A DNA stretch of 47,446 nt from positions 1 through 47,446 of the forward strand of contig NZ_NPEV01000044.1 in NCBI RefSeq assembly GCF_003258835.1. Direction: 5' to 3'. The stretch's first letter is position 1, and every line of letters starts with the position of its first letter. Both the position numbers and the translations under genes were made by a program. Below the pieces are notes generated by a model. The model did no database searches and had not been told where the DNA came from. It saw only the letters and a program-made list of their open reading frames with translations. Below, one piece after another: positions 1-8,572 of this stretch. The stretch is from Rhodobium orientis. GTDB lineage: Bacteria > Pseudomonadota > Alphaproteobacteria > Rhizobiales > Rhodobiaceae.

Positions 1-53
1 GCCGAGGCGCCGGTTGCCTATACGAGGCCGGGATCCGCTCGCGCCGGACCGCC

Positions 54-452
54 TTACTGGTTCTGGCCCGACTGCTGCTGCGGCTGCTGCTGCTGCGGCG
101 GCTGCTGCTGCATCTGCGGGGGATAGCCGTACGGGGCGCCATAGGCCGGGGGCGCATAGCCGTAGCCATAGGGGGCACCGTAATAGCCGGGATAGCCGCC
201 GCCGCCCCAGCCGCCGGGATAGCCGCCCCAGCCGCCCGGATAGCCGCCCCAGGGGCCGCCGCCATAGCCGGGATGGCCGTAGCCGTAGCCGTTGCCGCGA
301 CCGGAAAAGTTCATGGAGAAATTCCCGTCGCCGGTGCCGTTGCCCCAGCCCGGGCCCCAGCCCCACCAGGCGGCGGCGTCGTTGGTGGTGACGGCGGTGC
401 CGACGAGGCCGAGGAAGCCGGCCAGTGCAGTTGCGGTAAGCAACTTTTTCAT
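54..452 (-). CDS. Sulfur-globule-protein-like Gly/Tyr/Trp-rich secreted protein
   Basis: A 132-residue protein with an N-terminal signal peptide (MKKLLTATALAGFLGL, likely cut after the Ala-Ala-Ala near residue 28). The mature part begins WWGWGPGWGNG and continues with GDGNFSMNFSGRG, then Gly/Tyr/Pro repeats and a Gln-rich C-terminus. Small size, secretion and this composition resemble the structural proteins (CV1/CV2 type) that coat periplasmic sulfur globules in purple sulfur bacteria. That resemblance is compositional and does not prove function. The ATG chosen has a strong GAGGAGAG ribosome site six bases upstream; a GTG five codons earlier lacks one. It is the last gene of the leftward RND operon, 105 bp after the preceding gene. 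Alternatives are a generic cell-surface or matrix glycine-rich protein. Confidence 0.6.
   Translation of the reverse strand: MKKLLTATALAGFLGLVGTAVTTNDAAAWWGWGPGWGNGTGDGNFSMNFSGRGNGYGYGHPGYGGGPWGGYPGGWGGYPGGWGGGGYPGYYGAPYGYGYAPPAYGAPYGYPPQMQQQPPQQQQPQQQSGQNQ
208..249. repeat. Two-copy 21-bp tandem repeat inside the Gly-rich gene
   Basis: Two adjacent 21-bp units (208-228 and 229-249) differ at one base and encode the repeated peptide GGYPGGW. This is in-frame repeat expansion, as expected in a low-complexity structural protein. Confidence 0.7.
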
Positions 453-503
453 ATCTACTCTCCTCACGGTTTCTCCCTCCCTTGATCTTTAGCCTCGAGA
501 CGA

Positions 504-538
504 GGGAGTTCTCCCGAGACTTTCGGGCGTCATGCCCG
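504..538. other. Two short inverted repeats between the low-complexity genes
   Basis: The 105-bp spacer holds GGGAG-TT-CTCCC and, next to it, CGGGC-GTCAT-GCCCG (524-538). No T-run follows on the minus strand, so they are more likely mRNA processing or stabilising hairpins than a strong terminator. Confidence 0.3.
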
Positions 539-557
539 TTTGGGTTATGCGTTCCCG

Positions 558-1268
558 CTACATCCCGAAGGGCCCGAGCCCGCCAAGGCCCGGCAACCCG
601 GTCGCATAGGGTGTGTAGAAGGGCGCCAGAGAGCCGGAATACGGACTTGCGTAGTAGCCGGGGGACTGCCATCCCCCGGGTGCTGCCAAGCCCAATCCCG
701 GCAGATATCCGCCGGTGAGCGGAATGCCGTATCCAAGCCCGGCAAGCGCGCCGGTTCCCGGATAAAGACTGGAATAGGGATTTGCGAACGTGCCCGTCAG
801 GGGCGCGCCCGCGAGACCCGTGCCATAGCCGTAGCCCGAAAGGGCCGGATCGCCGGTGGTTGCCTGCTGGCCGGTGGCGTCCGGCCGGTAGTCCGGAACG
901 GCATAGGGTGTCGGATAGGCCGGTGCGGCGGAATAGGGCGTCGTGCCATAGGCCGGCGCGCCCGCGTAGGGCTGCCCGGAATAGGGCTGGGTCGGATAGG
1001 TACCCTGGCCGTAAGCCGCTGTGGTCTGTCCGTTGTCGGCCGGCGGATAGGCCGGGTTCAGGGTGGCGGCCGCCGGGGCTCCATAGTACGGCGCGGCGTA
1101 TTGCGGGGCGGCATAGGCGCTGCGCCCGGAGAACGGATTGCCACCGGCCGCGGCCGCCGGCGGGACGGGCGCCGCCCAGGGGTTGGTCGCCACCTGGGCG
1201 AAGGCGAAGTCCGCCGGCCCGAAAAGGGCCATCGCCGTAATCGCCAGTATGGTGGGGGTGCGCGTCAC
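558..1268 (-). CDS. Secreted Ala/Pro/Tyr/Gly-rich low-complexity protein
   Basis: Unrecognised protein of 236 residues. A signal peptide is visible (VTRTPTILAITAMALFG, cut near AFA-QV at about residue 25). The rest is low complexity: an Ala/Pro/Tyr region with motifs such as YAAPQYAAPYYGAP and PAYG, then a C-terminal Gly/Leu/Pro/Tyr region. No enzymatic motif can be seen. The GTG start is supported by the signal peptide and a modest AAAGG site. It starts 14 bp after the stop of the preceding low-complexity gene, so the two are co-transcribed. The composition suggests an intrinsically disordered, possibly self-associating envelope protein, and a role with its globule-protein-like neighbour is plausible but inferred. 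Confidence 0.6.
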   Translation of the reverse strand: MTRTPTILAITAMALFGPADFAFAQVATNPWAAPVPPAAAAGGNPFSGRSAYAAPQYAAPYYGAPAAATLNPAYPPADNGQTTAAYGQGTYPTQPYSGQPYAGAPAYGTTPYSAAPAYPTPYAVPDYRPDATGQQATTGDPALSGYGYGTGLAGAPLTGTFANPYSSLYPGTGALAGLGYGIPLTGGYLPGLGLAAPGGWQSPGYYASPYSGSLAPFYTPYATGLPGLGGLGPFGM

Positions 1269-1282
1269 CGTCTCAAGCCTTT

Positions 1283-2626
1283 CTACCGGTAGGTCCAGCC
1301 GGGCGTGCCGGCGCTTGCCAGATGCGGCCGGTGGATCGGCCAGCGGTCGCGGGTCTCTATCGGCGCGTAGTCGCCAAGGTATGGGTTGGTCGCTGCGGTC
1401 TGCGTCGTCGGCGCCGCGCGCCAGGTGGATGCCTGCTGCGTCCTGTTGCCGGTCTCCCAGGCAAAGCCGCCGACCGGCGCGTAATCCGCGTGGCGGGCAT
1501 TGGCCGCGAACGGGTTGGGGCTGGCGAGGGACGCAAGGCTCGGCGCGCGGTCGGTCGCCCACATGCTGCCGTCGGAGCGCGGGCGCGGTGCGCTCGGCTG
1601 CGTGGCCGGCCGCGTCGGCGCATAGGCCGGCGGCGCGCCATAGGGCGCAGCGGGACCTGTGTTCATGCCTTGCGGCCGGTACCCGAACGGATTGCCGCCC
1701 TGCGGATAGGGCGCCCATTGGCCGCCCCACTGCGGCGCCGGATAGGCCCCCGGATAGGGCTGTTGCGGCTGCCCGCCCTGCCAGTGCTGCGGATAGGGAT
1801 TGGGCTGGCCGGGGACGCCGTAGGACGGCGCGCCGTAGCCCGGTGCTGAATAGTTGGGGGCGACATAGCCCGGCGCGGCGGCCTGACCTGCGCCGTAAGC
1901 TCCGCCGGTGTTCGGATAGGCGGGGGTGCCGTAGGGTTGCGGCGCCGGATAGGCCGGCTGCGGATAGCCTGCTGCGCCGTAGGTTGGCGTGCCATAGCCG
2001 GTCGCGCCGTAGGTCGGGGCGGCATAGGCGGGGGCCGGCGGCGCGGGCGGCTGTTGTCCGTAGGCGGGTTGTTGGCGATAGCCGGGTAGCTGCCGGCCGT
2101 ATGCGGGCGCCGGTTGCGGATAGGCGGGCGCCGTCGGCTGTGTGGCCGGAGCCGCGCCGGGTTGCCAGGCGCCTGTCCGGTTGCCGGAGGCGACCGGCGG
2201 ATAGGCTGGGTTGGTGCCGGTCGGCGGATAGGTGGCAAGATTCGGCGCGGCATCCTCGTTCGGCCATGTCGGTTGGCCCTGGCTTGCCGGAGCGGCCGGC
2301 GACACGCCCGCATTCCGGCGGCCGAGCTGCTCCGGATCGAAGCCGATCGGCGGATAGTCGGTGTACTGGCCGGCCGTGCCCGATGCCTGGGCGAGGGTCG
2401 CGCCGCGCCGCGGGTCGGGCAGGCCATAGCGGGCGCCGAGCCGCGGCGTCATGGACGTCCGCCGGGCCTGCGGTGCCGGCGCGTCATAGCGCGTGGAGGC
2501 GACATGTGGCCGGGCCGAGGGGGGGCGGTCGAAGGCCGTTGCCTGCCGGTCGATCAGGGAAAAACCGAGGACGGCGATGGCGGCGGTGCCGAAAAGGAGG
2601 GTCGATCTCAAGCGATCAGGATACAT
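1283..2626 (-). CDS. Large Tyr/Pro/Gln/Gly-rich low-complexity exported protein
   Basis: Unrecognised protein of 447 residues. The N-terminus (MYPDRLRSTLLFGTAAIAVL) is a signal peptide or anchor. Residues of roughly 150-350 consist of degenerate PAYG/YGAP/YPQP units rich in Tyr, Pro, Gln and Gly, flanked by less repetitive segments with acidic and Arg residues; no catalytic motif is present. The ATG start has a GGAGG site six bases upstream and overlaps the 3' end of the RND permease gene by 11 bp, indicating translational coupling. Aromatic-rich disordered sequence of this kind often self-associates. Its tight link to the pump suggests it is exported by, scaffolds, or shares a compartment with it; this is inference. 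Confidence 0.6.
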   Translation of the reverse strand: MYPDRLRSTLLFGTAAIAVLGFSLIDRQATAFDRPPSARPHVASTRYDAPAPQARRTSMTPRLGARYGLPDPRRGATLAQASGTAGQYTDYPPIGFDPEQLGRRNAGVSPAAPASQGQPTWPNEDAAPNLATYPPTGTNPAYPPVASGNRTGAWQPGAAPATQPTAPAYPQPAPAYGRQLPGYRQQPAYGQQPPAPPAPAYAAPTYGATGYGTPTYGAAGYPQPAYPAPQPYGTPAYPNTGGAYGAGQAAAPGYVAPNYSAPGYGAPSYGVPGQPNPYPQHWQGGQPQQPYPGAYPAPQWGGQWAPYPQGGNPFGYRPQGMNTGPAAPYGAPPAYAPTRPATQPSAPRPRSDGSMWATDRAPSLASLASPNPFAANARHADYAPVGGFAWETGNRTQQASTWRAAPTTQTAATNPYLGDYAPIETRDRWPIHRPHLASAGTPGWTYR

Positions 2627-5600
2627 CTTCGTCCTCCCTGGCGGTCGACTTGGCGTCAGCCTTCTTCGCCGCCGGCTTTTTCGGCGTCCTGGCGGTCGTC
2701 TTTTTCGGCTTGGCGCCTGCCTTCGCTGCGGTGCGGGCCGTGGTGCGCTTGGAGACGGCGCGGCGGGCGGGCCGCTTGGCAGCGGCGGCGGGCCTTGCCG
2801 GTACGGGATCGGCGACGACCGTTTCGGTTTCGGCGACGGCGGGCCCGGTCGTGGTTTCGGCGCTCTGCGGTCCGGTTGCCACCGGCGGGTCCGCTGCCGG
2901 GGTCTGCATCGGCGGGACGGCGGGCTCGGAAACGCTTTGCTGCGGTGCTGCGGGCGCTGTTGCCTGCGGGGCCGGAGCGACATAGGGCTGGGCGACGGGC
3001 TGCGGCGCCGGGGCTGCGGACGCAACAACTGTTGGCGCAGGGGCTGCGGCGGCAGGGGCCGGTGCCTGGGGCGCGGGCGTTGCTGCTGCGGGCGCCGGAG
3101 CCGGGTTGGCCGGCGTGAAGGGCGACGCCGGCTTTTCCTTGCGGGCGAACAGTCCCTTGCCGGCTTCCTTGATGGCGAGCCAGGCGAAATAGGGCATGGC
3201 GCGAAGGGCATAGAACGCCATGGTCACCGAGAGCTTTGCCGTCTGCACCGCGTTGCTCTCGGCGATGCGGGCAAAGAAGCCCCGGCGTTCCGGCTCGGCG
3301 GCGCCCGGACCGGCGTTTGCGCGGGCGTTTTCGGCAGCCTCTTCGGCGTTAAGGGGCACGGCTGCGGCGGAGGCGGCGGCCTCGCCGAAGCCGTTGCCGC
3401 TGGAATATTCCACGCTCTGGACGATCGCCTGGCGGGTGCGCACGCAGGCGAGCGGGATCACCACCAGCGTCAACAGCGTCGACACCATGCCGCCGAACAT
3501 CAGCGAGATCGCCATGCCCTGGAAGATCGGGTCGGTGATGATGACCGAGGAGCCGGCAACGAGCGCGAGCGCGGTGATCATGATCGGCCGCGTCCTGGTG
3601 CGGCAGGCCTGCACCACGGCGTCGGTCACCGGCACGTCGTTCTCCACGGCCTGACGCGAGAAGTCGACGAGCAGGATGGAGTTGCGCACGATGATGCCGG
3701 CAAGCGCGATGAAGCCGATCATGGAGGTGGCGGTGAATTCCGCGCCGAGCAGCCAGTGTCCGGGGACGATGCCGATGAGGGTCAGCGGGATCGGCGCCAT
3801 AATGATGCCGGGCAGGCGGAAATTGCCGAACTCCCAGACGACCAGCATGTAGATGAGGACCATGGCGGCGCCGAAGGCGATGCCCATGTCGCGGAACGTT
3901 TCGTAGGTGACGGTCCATTCGCCGGTCCACTCGAAGGCCGACCTGAAGCCGTCCGTCGGCGGGCCGACCCAGGCGGCAGCAAGGGTGCCGCCGTCCGGCG
4001 GGGTGTAGTCGGCAAGCAGGTCGCCGACAGCGAACATGCCGTAGATCGGCGCGCCGAGGCGGCCGGCGACGTCGCCGGTGACGTATTCCAGCGGCCTCAG
4101 ATCCTTGTGGTAGACGGTCTTGTCCTGGGGCACGGCGGTGAAGCGGCCGAGCTCCGACAGCGGCACGAAGGCGCCGCCGGCGGTGCGGATCGGCAGTTCG
4201 CCAAGGGCAGAGATCTGGCTGCGGACGTTGAGCGGCGCCTGCAGGACGATGTAGCGGGGCTCCAGCTCGTGGCCGAGCTTGGCGTCGCCCAGCTTGTAGC
4301 CGCCGAGCGCCATGCCGAGCTGACGGTTGATGTCCTTGATCGAGACGCCTTCGCGCAGGGCCTTCTGGCGGTCGATCTCGAACAGCCAGCGCTCGTGCGG
4401 GTCGTCCAGATAGTTGTCGACGTCGACGACGCTTGGCGCCTCTTCGAAGATCCTCGTCAGGTCCTTGGCGACCTTTACGCGGATTTCCTCGGTCTGGCCG
4501 TAGACTTCGGCGACGAGGGTCTGGAGGACCGGCGGTCCCGGCGGCATTTCGACGATGGCGATGCGGGCGCCGAGCTTTTCGGCGATCGGCGTCAGGATGT
4601 TGCGGGTCTCGGCGGCGATCTGGTGGCTGGAGCGGGCGCGGTCGCCCTTATCGAGGAGCTGCACCTGGATGTCGGCCTGCCAGGGCCGCTGGCGCAGATA
4701 GTAGTGGCGCACCAGGCCGTTGAAGTTGAAGGGCGAGGCGGTGCCGGCATAGCTCTGGACGGCGGTGACCTCGTCGATCTTCAGGACCTCGTCGACGAGC
4801 CTCTGGGTGACGTTGGCGGTCTCGGCCAGCGCCGTGCCGTCGGGCATGTTCACGACGACGTTGAATTCCGGCTTGTTGTCGAAGGGCAGCATCTTCACCG
4901 CCACGTCGGTGGTGTAGAAGAGGACGCAGGAGAGCGCGAAGACGAGCCAGATGCCGATCCGCAGCATGCGGCCCTTGGCCGGGCTCTCGATGAACGGGGT
5001 CAGGATGCGGCGGTAGAAGCGGCCGAGCGCCTCGCTCTGGCGGTGCTCGGATTCCTGCGCCTTGTGGAGCCTCGCCAGCGACGGGCGGATGCGGTAGGCG
5101 AGCCAGGGCGTGAACAGGAAGGCGGCGATCAGCGAGAACAGCATGGCGACGGAGCCGAGCGCCGGGATCGGCTCCATATAGGGGCCCATCATGCCGGAGA
5201 CGAAGCCCATGGGCAGCAGCGCGGCGATGACCGTGAAGGTGGCGAGGATGGTCGGGTTGCCGACCTCACGTACCGCGTCGATCGTCGTCGGGGTGTCGAC
5301 CTCGCCCTTCAGGAGCCAGCGGCGGTAGATGTTCTCCACGACGACGATGGCGTCGTCGACCAGAATGCCGATGGAAAAGATCAGCGCGAACAGCGACACC
5401 CGGTCGATGGTGTAGCCGAGGATCCAGGCGGAGAAGACGGTGATCAAAATCACCACCGGGATGACGATGAGGACGACGAGCGCCGCGCGGATGCCGAGGA
5501 ACAGCCAGATCAAGAGGGTGACCGCGCCGGTCGCCACGAACAGCTTGACGATCAGCTCGTTGACCTTGTCGTTGGCGGTCTCGCCGTAATTGCGGGTAAC

Positions 5601-6713
5601 GGCGATCTCCACATTGCCCGGAATGATCCGGCCCTTGAGCTGCTCGACCTTGTCGAGCACGGCGTCGGCGACGGTGACGCCGTTGCTGCCGGGCTTCTTG
5701 GCGATGGCGATGGTCACGGCCGGGGCACCGTCGGGGACGCTGGCGCGGGACGGCTGGCCGCTCTCGGTCCAGGCCGGGCCGGTGAAATACTGGACGCTGT
5801 TGGTCGCCTCGCCGGCGCCTTCGGTGACCTTGGCGACATCGCGCAAATACACCGGGCTGCCGTTGTAGGTGCCGACGATGATGTGTTCCAGGTCGGAGGC
5901 GTGCTTGAGGAAGGCGCCGGAATAGACGTTGAAGCTGGTGCCGTCGATCTCACTGTAGCCGACGCGCTTCTTCTCGTTGGCCGAGGTGATGGCGCCGGCA
6001 ACCTGGTCGATGCTGATGCCGAAGCCGGACAGACGTTCGGGCTGGATCTCGACCCGCATCTCTTCGGCCCGGCCGCCGACGATGAAGCTCTGGGAGGTGT
6101 TCGGCACTTCCTTCAGGCGTTGCACCAGTTCCAGGGAGACGAGGCGGAGCGCGGCGTCGTCGAGGCTTTCCGACCACAGGGTCAACGCCACCACCGGCAC
6201 GTCGTCGACGCCCTTCGGCTTGACCAGGGGTTCGGAGACGCCCGGCGGGATCTTGTCGAGATTGGAGAACAGCTTGTCGTAGAGCTTGACCAGCGAGGGT
6301 TCCATCTTCTCGCCGACGTCGAACTCGACCGTCACCATGCCCTGGCCGCGCTGGGAGGCGGAATAGACGTGCTTGACGCCGGGGATCTCGCTCATCATCC
6401 GCTCCAGCGGATCGATGGCAAGGCTCGTCACCTGGGCCGCCGAGGCGCCTTCATACTGGATGAAGATGTCGACCATCGGCACGGAAATCTGCGGGTCTTC
6501 CTGGCGCGGCGTGAAGGTGAGGCCGAGGATGCCGGCGGCCAGGCAGCAGACCAGGAACAGCGGCGACAGCGGCGAATGGATGAAGGTGCGCGCCATCGTG
6601 CCGGCAAGGCCGGGAGCGTGGACATGCTCGCCCTTGCCGTTCTTGCCGTTTCGGGCGCTGCATCCGGTCGTGGTGTCGTTCGTGTCAGCCATTGTCGGCG
6701 ACCCTGTTTCCAT
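2616..6713 (-). CDS. RND-family efflux permease with long C-terminal tail
   Basis: Inner-membrane proton-driven transporter of the AcrB/HAE1 superfamily, 1365 residues against a usual 1030-1090. TM1 follows MARTFIHSPLSPLFL. Two periplasmic loops, the TM4 proton-relay pair in GILVDDAIVVVENIYRR, and a second-half repeat (GIIVRNSILLVDFSRQA) are visible. The permease core ends near VRTRQAIVQSVEYSS (about residue 1090). The remaining ~270 residues form a possible amphipathic segment (MAFYALRAMPYFAWLAI), an Ala/Pro linker and a very Lys/Arg/Ala-rich end (KKTTARTPKKPAAKK). The adaptor gene lies just upstream (41 bp gap). No outer-membrane factor gene is present in the window. Substrate unknown. MADTND, seven codons in, is an alternative start. 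Confidence 0.92.
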   Translation of the reverse strand: METGSPTMADTNDTTTGCSARNGKNGKGEHVHAPGLAGTMARTFIHSPLSPLFLVCCLAAGILGLTFTPRQEDPQISVPMVDIFIQYEGASAAQVTSLAIDPLERMMSEIPGVKHVYSASQRGQGMVTVEFDVGEKMEPSLVKLYDKLFSNLDKIPPGVSEPLVKPKGVDDVPVVALTLWSESLDDAALRLVSLELVQRLKEVPNTSQSFIVGGRAEEMRVEIQPERLSGFGISIDQVAGAITSANEKKRVGYSEIDGTSFNVYSGAFLKHASDLEHIIVGTYNGSPVYLRDVAKVTEGAGEATNSVQYFTGPAWTESGQPSRASVPDGAPAVTIAIAKKPGSNGVTVADAVLDKVEQLKGRIIPGNVEIAVTRNYGETANDKVNELIVKLFVATGAVTLLIWLFLGIRAALVVLIVIPVVILITVFSAWILGYTIDRVSLFALIFSIGILVDDAIVVVENIYRRWLLKGEVDTPTTIDAVREVGNPTILATFTVIAALLPMGFVSGMMGPYMEPIPALGSVAMLFSLIAAFLFTPWLAYRIRPSLARLHKAQESEHRQSEALGRFYRRILTPFIESPAKGRMLRIGIWLVFALSCVLFYTTDVAVKMLPFDNKPEFNVVVNMPDGTALAETANVTQRLVDEVLKIDEVTAVQSYAGTASPFNFNGLVRHYYLRQRPWQADIQVQLLDKGDRARSSHQIAAETRNILTPIAEKLGARIAIVEMPPGPPVLQTLVAEVYGQTEEIRVKVAKDLTRIFEEAPSVVDVDNYLDDPHERWLFEIDRQKALREGVSIKDINRQLGMALGGYKLGDAKLGHELEPRYIVLQAPLNVRSQISALGELPIRTAGGAFVPLSELGRFTAVPQDKTVYHKDLRPLEYVTGDVAGRLGAPIYGMFAVGDLLADYTPPDGGTLAAAWVGPPTDGFRSAFEWTGEWTVTYETFRDMGIAFGAAMVLIYMLVVWEFGNFRLPGIIMAPIPLTLIGIVPGHWLLGAEFTATSMIGFIALAGIIVRNSILLVDFSRQAVENDVPVTDAVVQACRTRTRPIMITALALVAGSSVIITDPIFQGMAISLMFGGMVSTLLTLVVIPLACVRTRQAIVQSVEYSSGNGFGEAAASAAAVPLNAEEAAENARANAGPGAAEPERRGFFARIAESNAVQTAKLSVTMAFYALRAMPYFAWLAIKEAGKGLFARKEKPASPFTPANPAPAPAAATPAPQAPAPAAAAPAPTVVASAAPAPQPVAQPYVAPAPQATAPAAPQQSVSEPAVPPMQTPAADPPVATGPQSAETTTGPAVAETETVVADPVPARPAAAAKRPARRAVSKRTTARTAAKAGAKPKKTTARTPKKPAAKKADAKSTAREDEDVS

Positions 6714-6754
6714 CCCGTTTGATCGCGGCGGTTGGCCCGCCTGCGCTTGAGTGA

Positions 6755-7924
6755 TCAGTTGTTCGTCTCGGCGCGGGCATTCGGCCTGCGCCCGGTGCTC
6801 GCCGTCGGGTTGACGACCACTTCCTCGCCGCCCTTCAGGCCGGACAGGATGGTCACCCGGTCGTCGCCGGCATCGCCGCCGACGCGCACCATCTTCAGCG
6901 TTGGTTCACCGTCGCCGCCGCGCACGAAGACGCCGAACAGGCTGCCCCGTTGGATCAGCGCGGAGCGCGGCACGGTCGGCAGCGAGGTGGCGTTGACGGA
7001 GCCGTTCGGCAGCCGCAGTTCGGCATAGACGCCGGGGGCGGCCGGAATGCCGCGCGGCAGGTCGAACTTCACCGTCACGGTGTGGCGCGACTGGTCGGCG
7101 ACCGGAAAGATCTGGGCGACGCGGGCGTTGACCTCGATGCCGCCGCCGACGTCGAGCCGAGCCGGCACGAACATGTTCTGGTAGAGATTGCCGACCAGCT
7201 TGACCGGCACCTCGGCCTGGATCCGCAGGTAATCCACATAGGCGAATTTCAGCAGCGGCTGGCCGGGCTGGACCGTGTCGCCCTCCTCGATCATGCGGGC
7301 GACGATGGTGCCGGGGAACGGCGCCACGACGCGGGCGTCGCGGATCTTGGTGTCGATCTCTTCAAGCTGGGCCCGGGCCTGCATGATCTGGCTCTGGGCC
7401 TGCTCCATGCCGCTTTGCTGGCTGTGCAGGTCGGCATAGCGCTCCACCCAGGGATTGCTGGCACCAACGCCGCTGGAAAACGGCCGGGCGAAGAAATTAT
7501 CGAACATCTGCGGCATCGCCATGCCGGTGGAGCGCGACATGCCGCGGTTGATCTGCGGCGAGATCAGTTCGCGGTTGTACTGCACCTGGGCCTGGCGGAG
7601 CGCGGCCTCGGCCGCCTGCAGGCTGGCGACGGCGGAGCGCCGGCGAGCCTGCAGGTCGGCGTCGTCGATCTGCACCATCAGGGCATTCTGCTGGAAGGCG
7701 TCGCCCTCGCGGCCGGCAAGCAGGCGGACCTGGCCCGGCACCATCGCCGACAGCACCACTTCCTTGTAGGGGATGACCGAGCCGCCGATCAGCGACGTGC
7801 TGCCGACCTCGGAGACGTCGGCGGTGACGTAGCGTTCCTGTGCGGCGGCGGGCAAGGCCGCGGGCGCGGCGACAACCGTCGCACACACCGCCAGCACCAG
7901 TTTTTGCGGCAGGGTCAGGGTCAT
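6755..7924 (-). CDS. RND periplasmic adaptor (membrane fusion protein)
   Basis: HlyD/AcrA-type adaptor, 389 residues, linking the inner-membrane pump to an outer-membrane channel. A signal peptide (MTLTLPQKLVLAVCATVVAA, cut near residue 28) is followed by a beta-barrel/lipoyl half (MVPGQVRLLAGREGD), two coiled-coil helices (about 90-120 and 164-192), the second lipoyl half (ARVVAPFPGTIVARMIEEGD) and a membrane-proximal domain ending LKGGEEVVVNP. Between the helices lies an unusual ~43-residue Met/Phe-rich insert (M129, M135, M137, M140) where the channel-contacting hairpin tip normally sits. The start codon overlaps the upstream SCP2-like gene's stop (TGATG), so translation is coupled. Confidence 0.9.
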   Translation of the reverse strand: MTLTLPQKLVLAVCATVVAAPAALPAAAQERYVTADVSEVGSTSLIGGSVIPYKEVVLSAMVPGQVRLLAGREGDAFQQNALMVQIDDADLQARRRSAVASLQAAEAALRQAQVQYNRELISPQINRGMSRSTGMAMPQMFDNFFARPFSSGVGASNPWVERYADLHSQQSGMEQAQSQIMQARAQLEEIDTKIRDARVVAPFPGTIVARMIEEGDTVQPGQPLLKFAYVDYLRIQAEVPVKLVGNLYQNMFVPARLDVGGGIEVNARVAQIFPVADQSRHTVTVKFDLPRGIPAAPGVYAELRLPNGSVNATSLPTVPRSALIQRGSLFGVFVRGGDGEPTLKMVRVGGDAGDDRVTILSGLKGGEEVVVNPTASTGRRPNARAETNN

Positions 7925-8319
7925 CAGACGCGCGCCATCACTGAAAAGCTTTTCATGAACGGACCGGCCATGCGCGGGTCCTTGACCATCGCGGCGTAGT
8001 CGCCGACGGCGAATTGCAGCTTCTTGGAGGTGTAGGCCATGCCGAGGCCCATCATCCCCGGCGGCTTGGTCATCCAGCCCTGCCAGGTGGCGGCGTCGGC
8101 GCGCAGGTCCCAGTTCAGCGGCTGGCCGGCATAGGCGCCGGCGCCGGTGGCGACGCCGTTTTCCACGACCAGGACGCCGCGCGGGGCGTCCTCGCCCTTG
8201 AAGCCGTAGCCGATGTTGGAATTGAACCCGATCTTGGCCAGTTCGCCGGACAGATCCGGCTCCGCGTTCCACGCATTCTGGAAACCCGCCATCCACTCGG
8301 CGGAAAACAAGTCAGCCAT
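7924..8319 (-). CDS. SCP2-like sterol-carrier domain protein
   Basis: A 131-residue soluble protein without signal peptide. The central segment GVLVVENGVATGAGAYAGQPLNWDLRADAATWQGWM, seen in part as a beta-strand and 'D..a....g..sg..A...gklkv.Gd' pattern (KKLQFAVGDYAAMV), matches the SCP2 fold, which binds sterols, fatty acyl chains or other hydrophobic ligands. It is the first gene of the leftward operon; a strong GGAGG site lies before the ATG and its stop overlaps the adaptor's start. An acyl or hopanoid/sterol-like ligand delivered to the RND pump would fit, but that is inference. Family assignment rests on pattern recognition, not a profile search. Confidence 0.65.
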   Translation of the reverse strand: MADLFSAEWMAGFQNAWNAEPDLSGELAKIGFNSNIGYGFKGEDAPRGVLVVENGVATGAGAYAGQPLNWDLRADAATWQGWMTKPPGMMGLGMAYTSKKLQFAVGDYAAMVKDPRMAGPFMKSFSVMARV

Positions 8320-8386
8320 CTCAATCCTCCCTCTTGAAAGCGGCTTATGGCATGCCCGTTGTTCGTCACATGCTTATTTTAGAAAT

Positions 8387-8415
8387 ATCTAAGCAAAGAA
8401 GTTAGCTAGTGGCAA
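8387..8415 (-). promoter_or_regulatory. Candidate promoter and overlapping operator of the RND operon
   Basis: On the minus strand TTGCCA (8410-8415) and TTAGAT (8387-8392) are separated by 17 bp, a possible -35/-10 pair in an AT-rich island. A TTAGA-AATA-TCTAA inverted repeat (8379-8392) overlaps the -10, a geometry that suits repression. The hexamers are weak, so this is tentative. Confidence 0.3.
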
Positions 8416-8572
8416 GTCATTGAAAATACTAATGCTTTTATGTTGCGTCCGGCAGCGCGCTGCAGCAGATTCTGCAACAGGAGGCGGTTGCGATTAATCA
8501 ATCGAACTTCTTTGAATTGACACCGGAAATTGCGATGGTGTCTTTTTCGTAGTGTTGCGTTGAATAGAATAT

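Noticed and set aside
72-118. CTG/CAG-like trinucleotide tract as a regulatory microsatellite
   Set aside because: It encodes the Gln-rich tail of the secreted low-complexity protein in frame; no separate role is needed.
2493-6722. Very long plus-strand open frame (1409 codons) opposite the RND permease
   Set aside because: Antisense shadow caused by high GC codon bias; the minus-strand product has clear RND motifs, while the plus-strand product is a low-information Asp/Gly/Arg/His-rich string.
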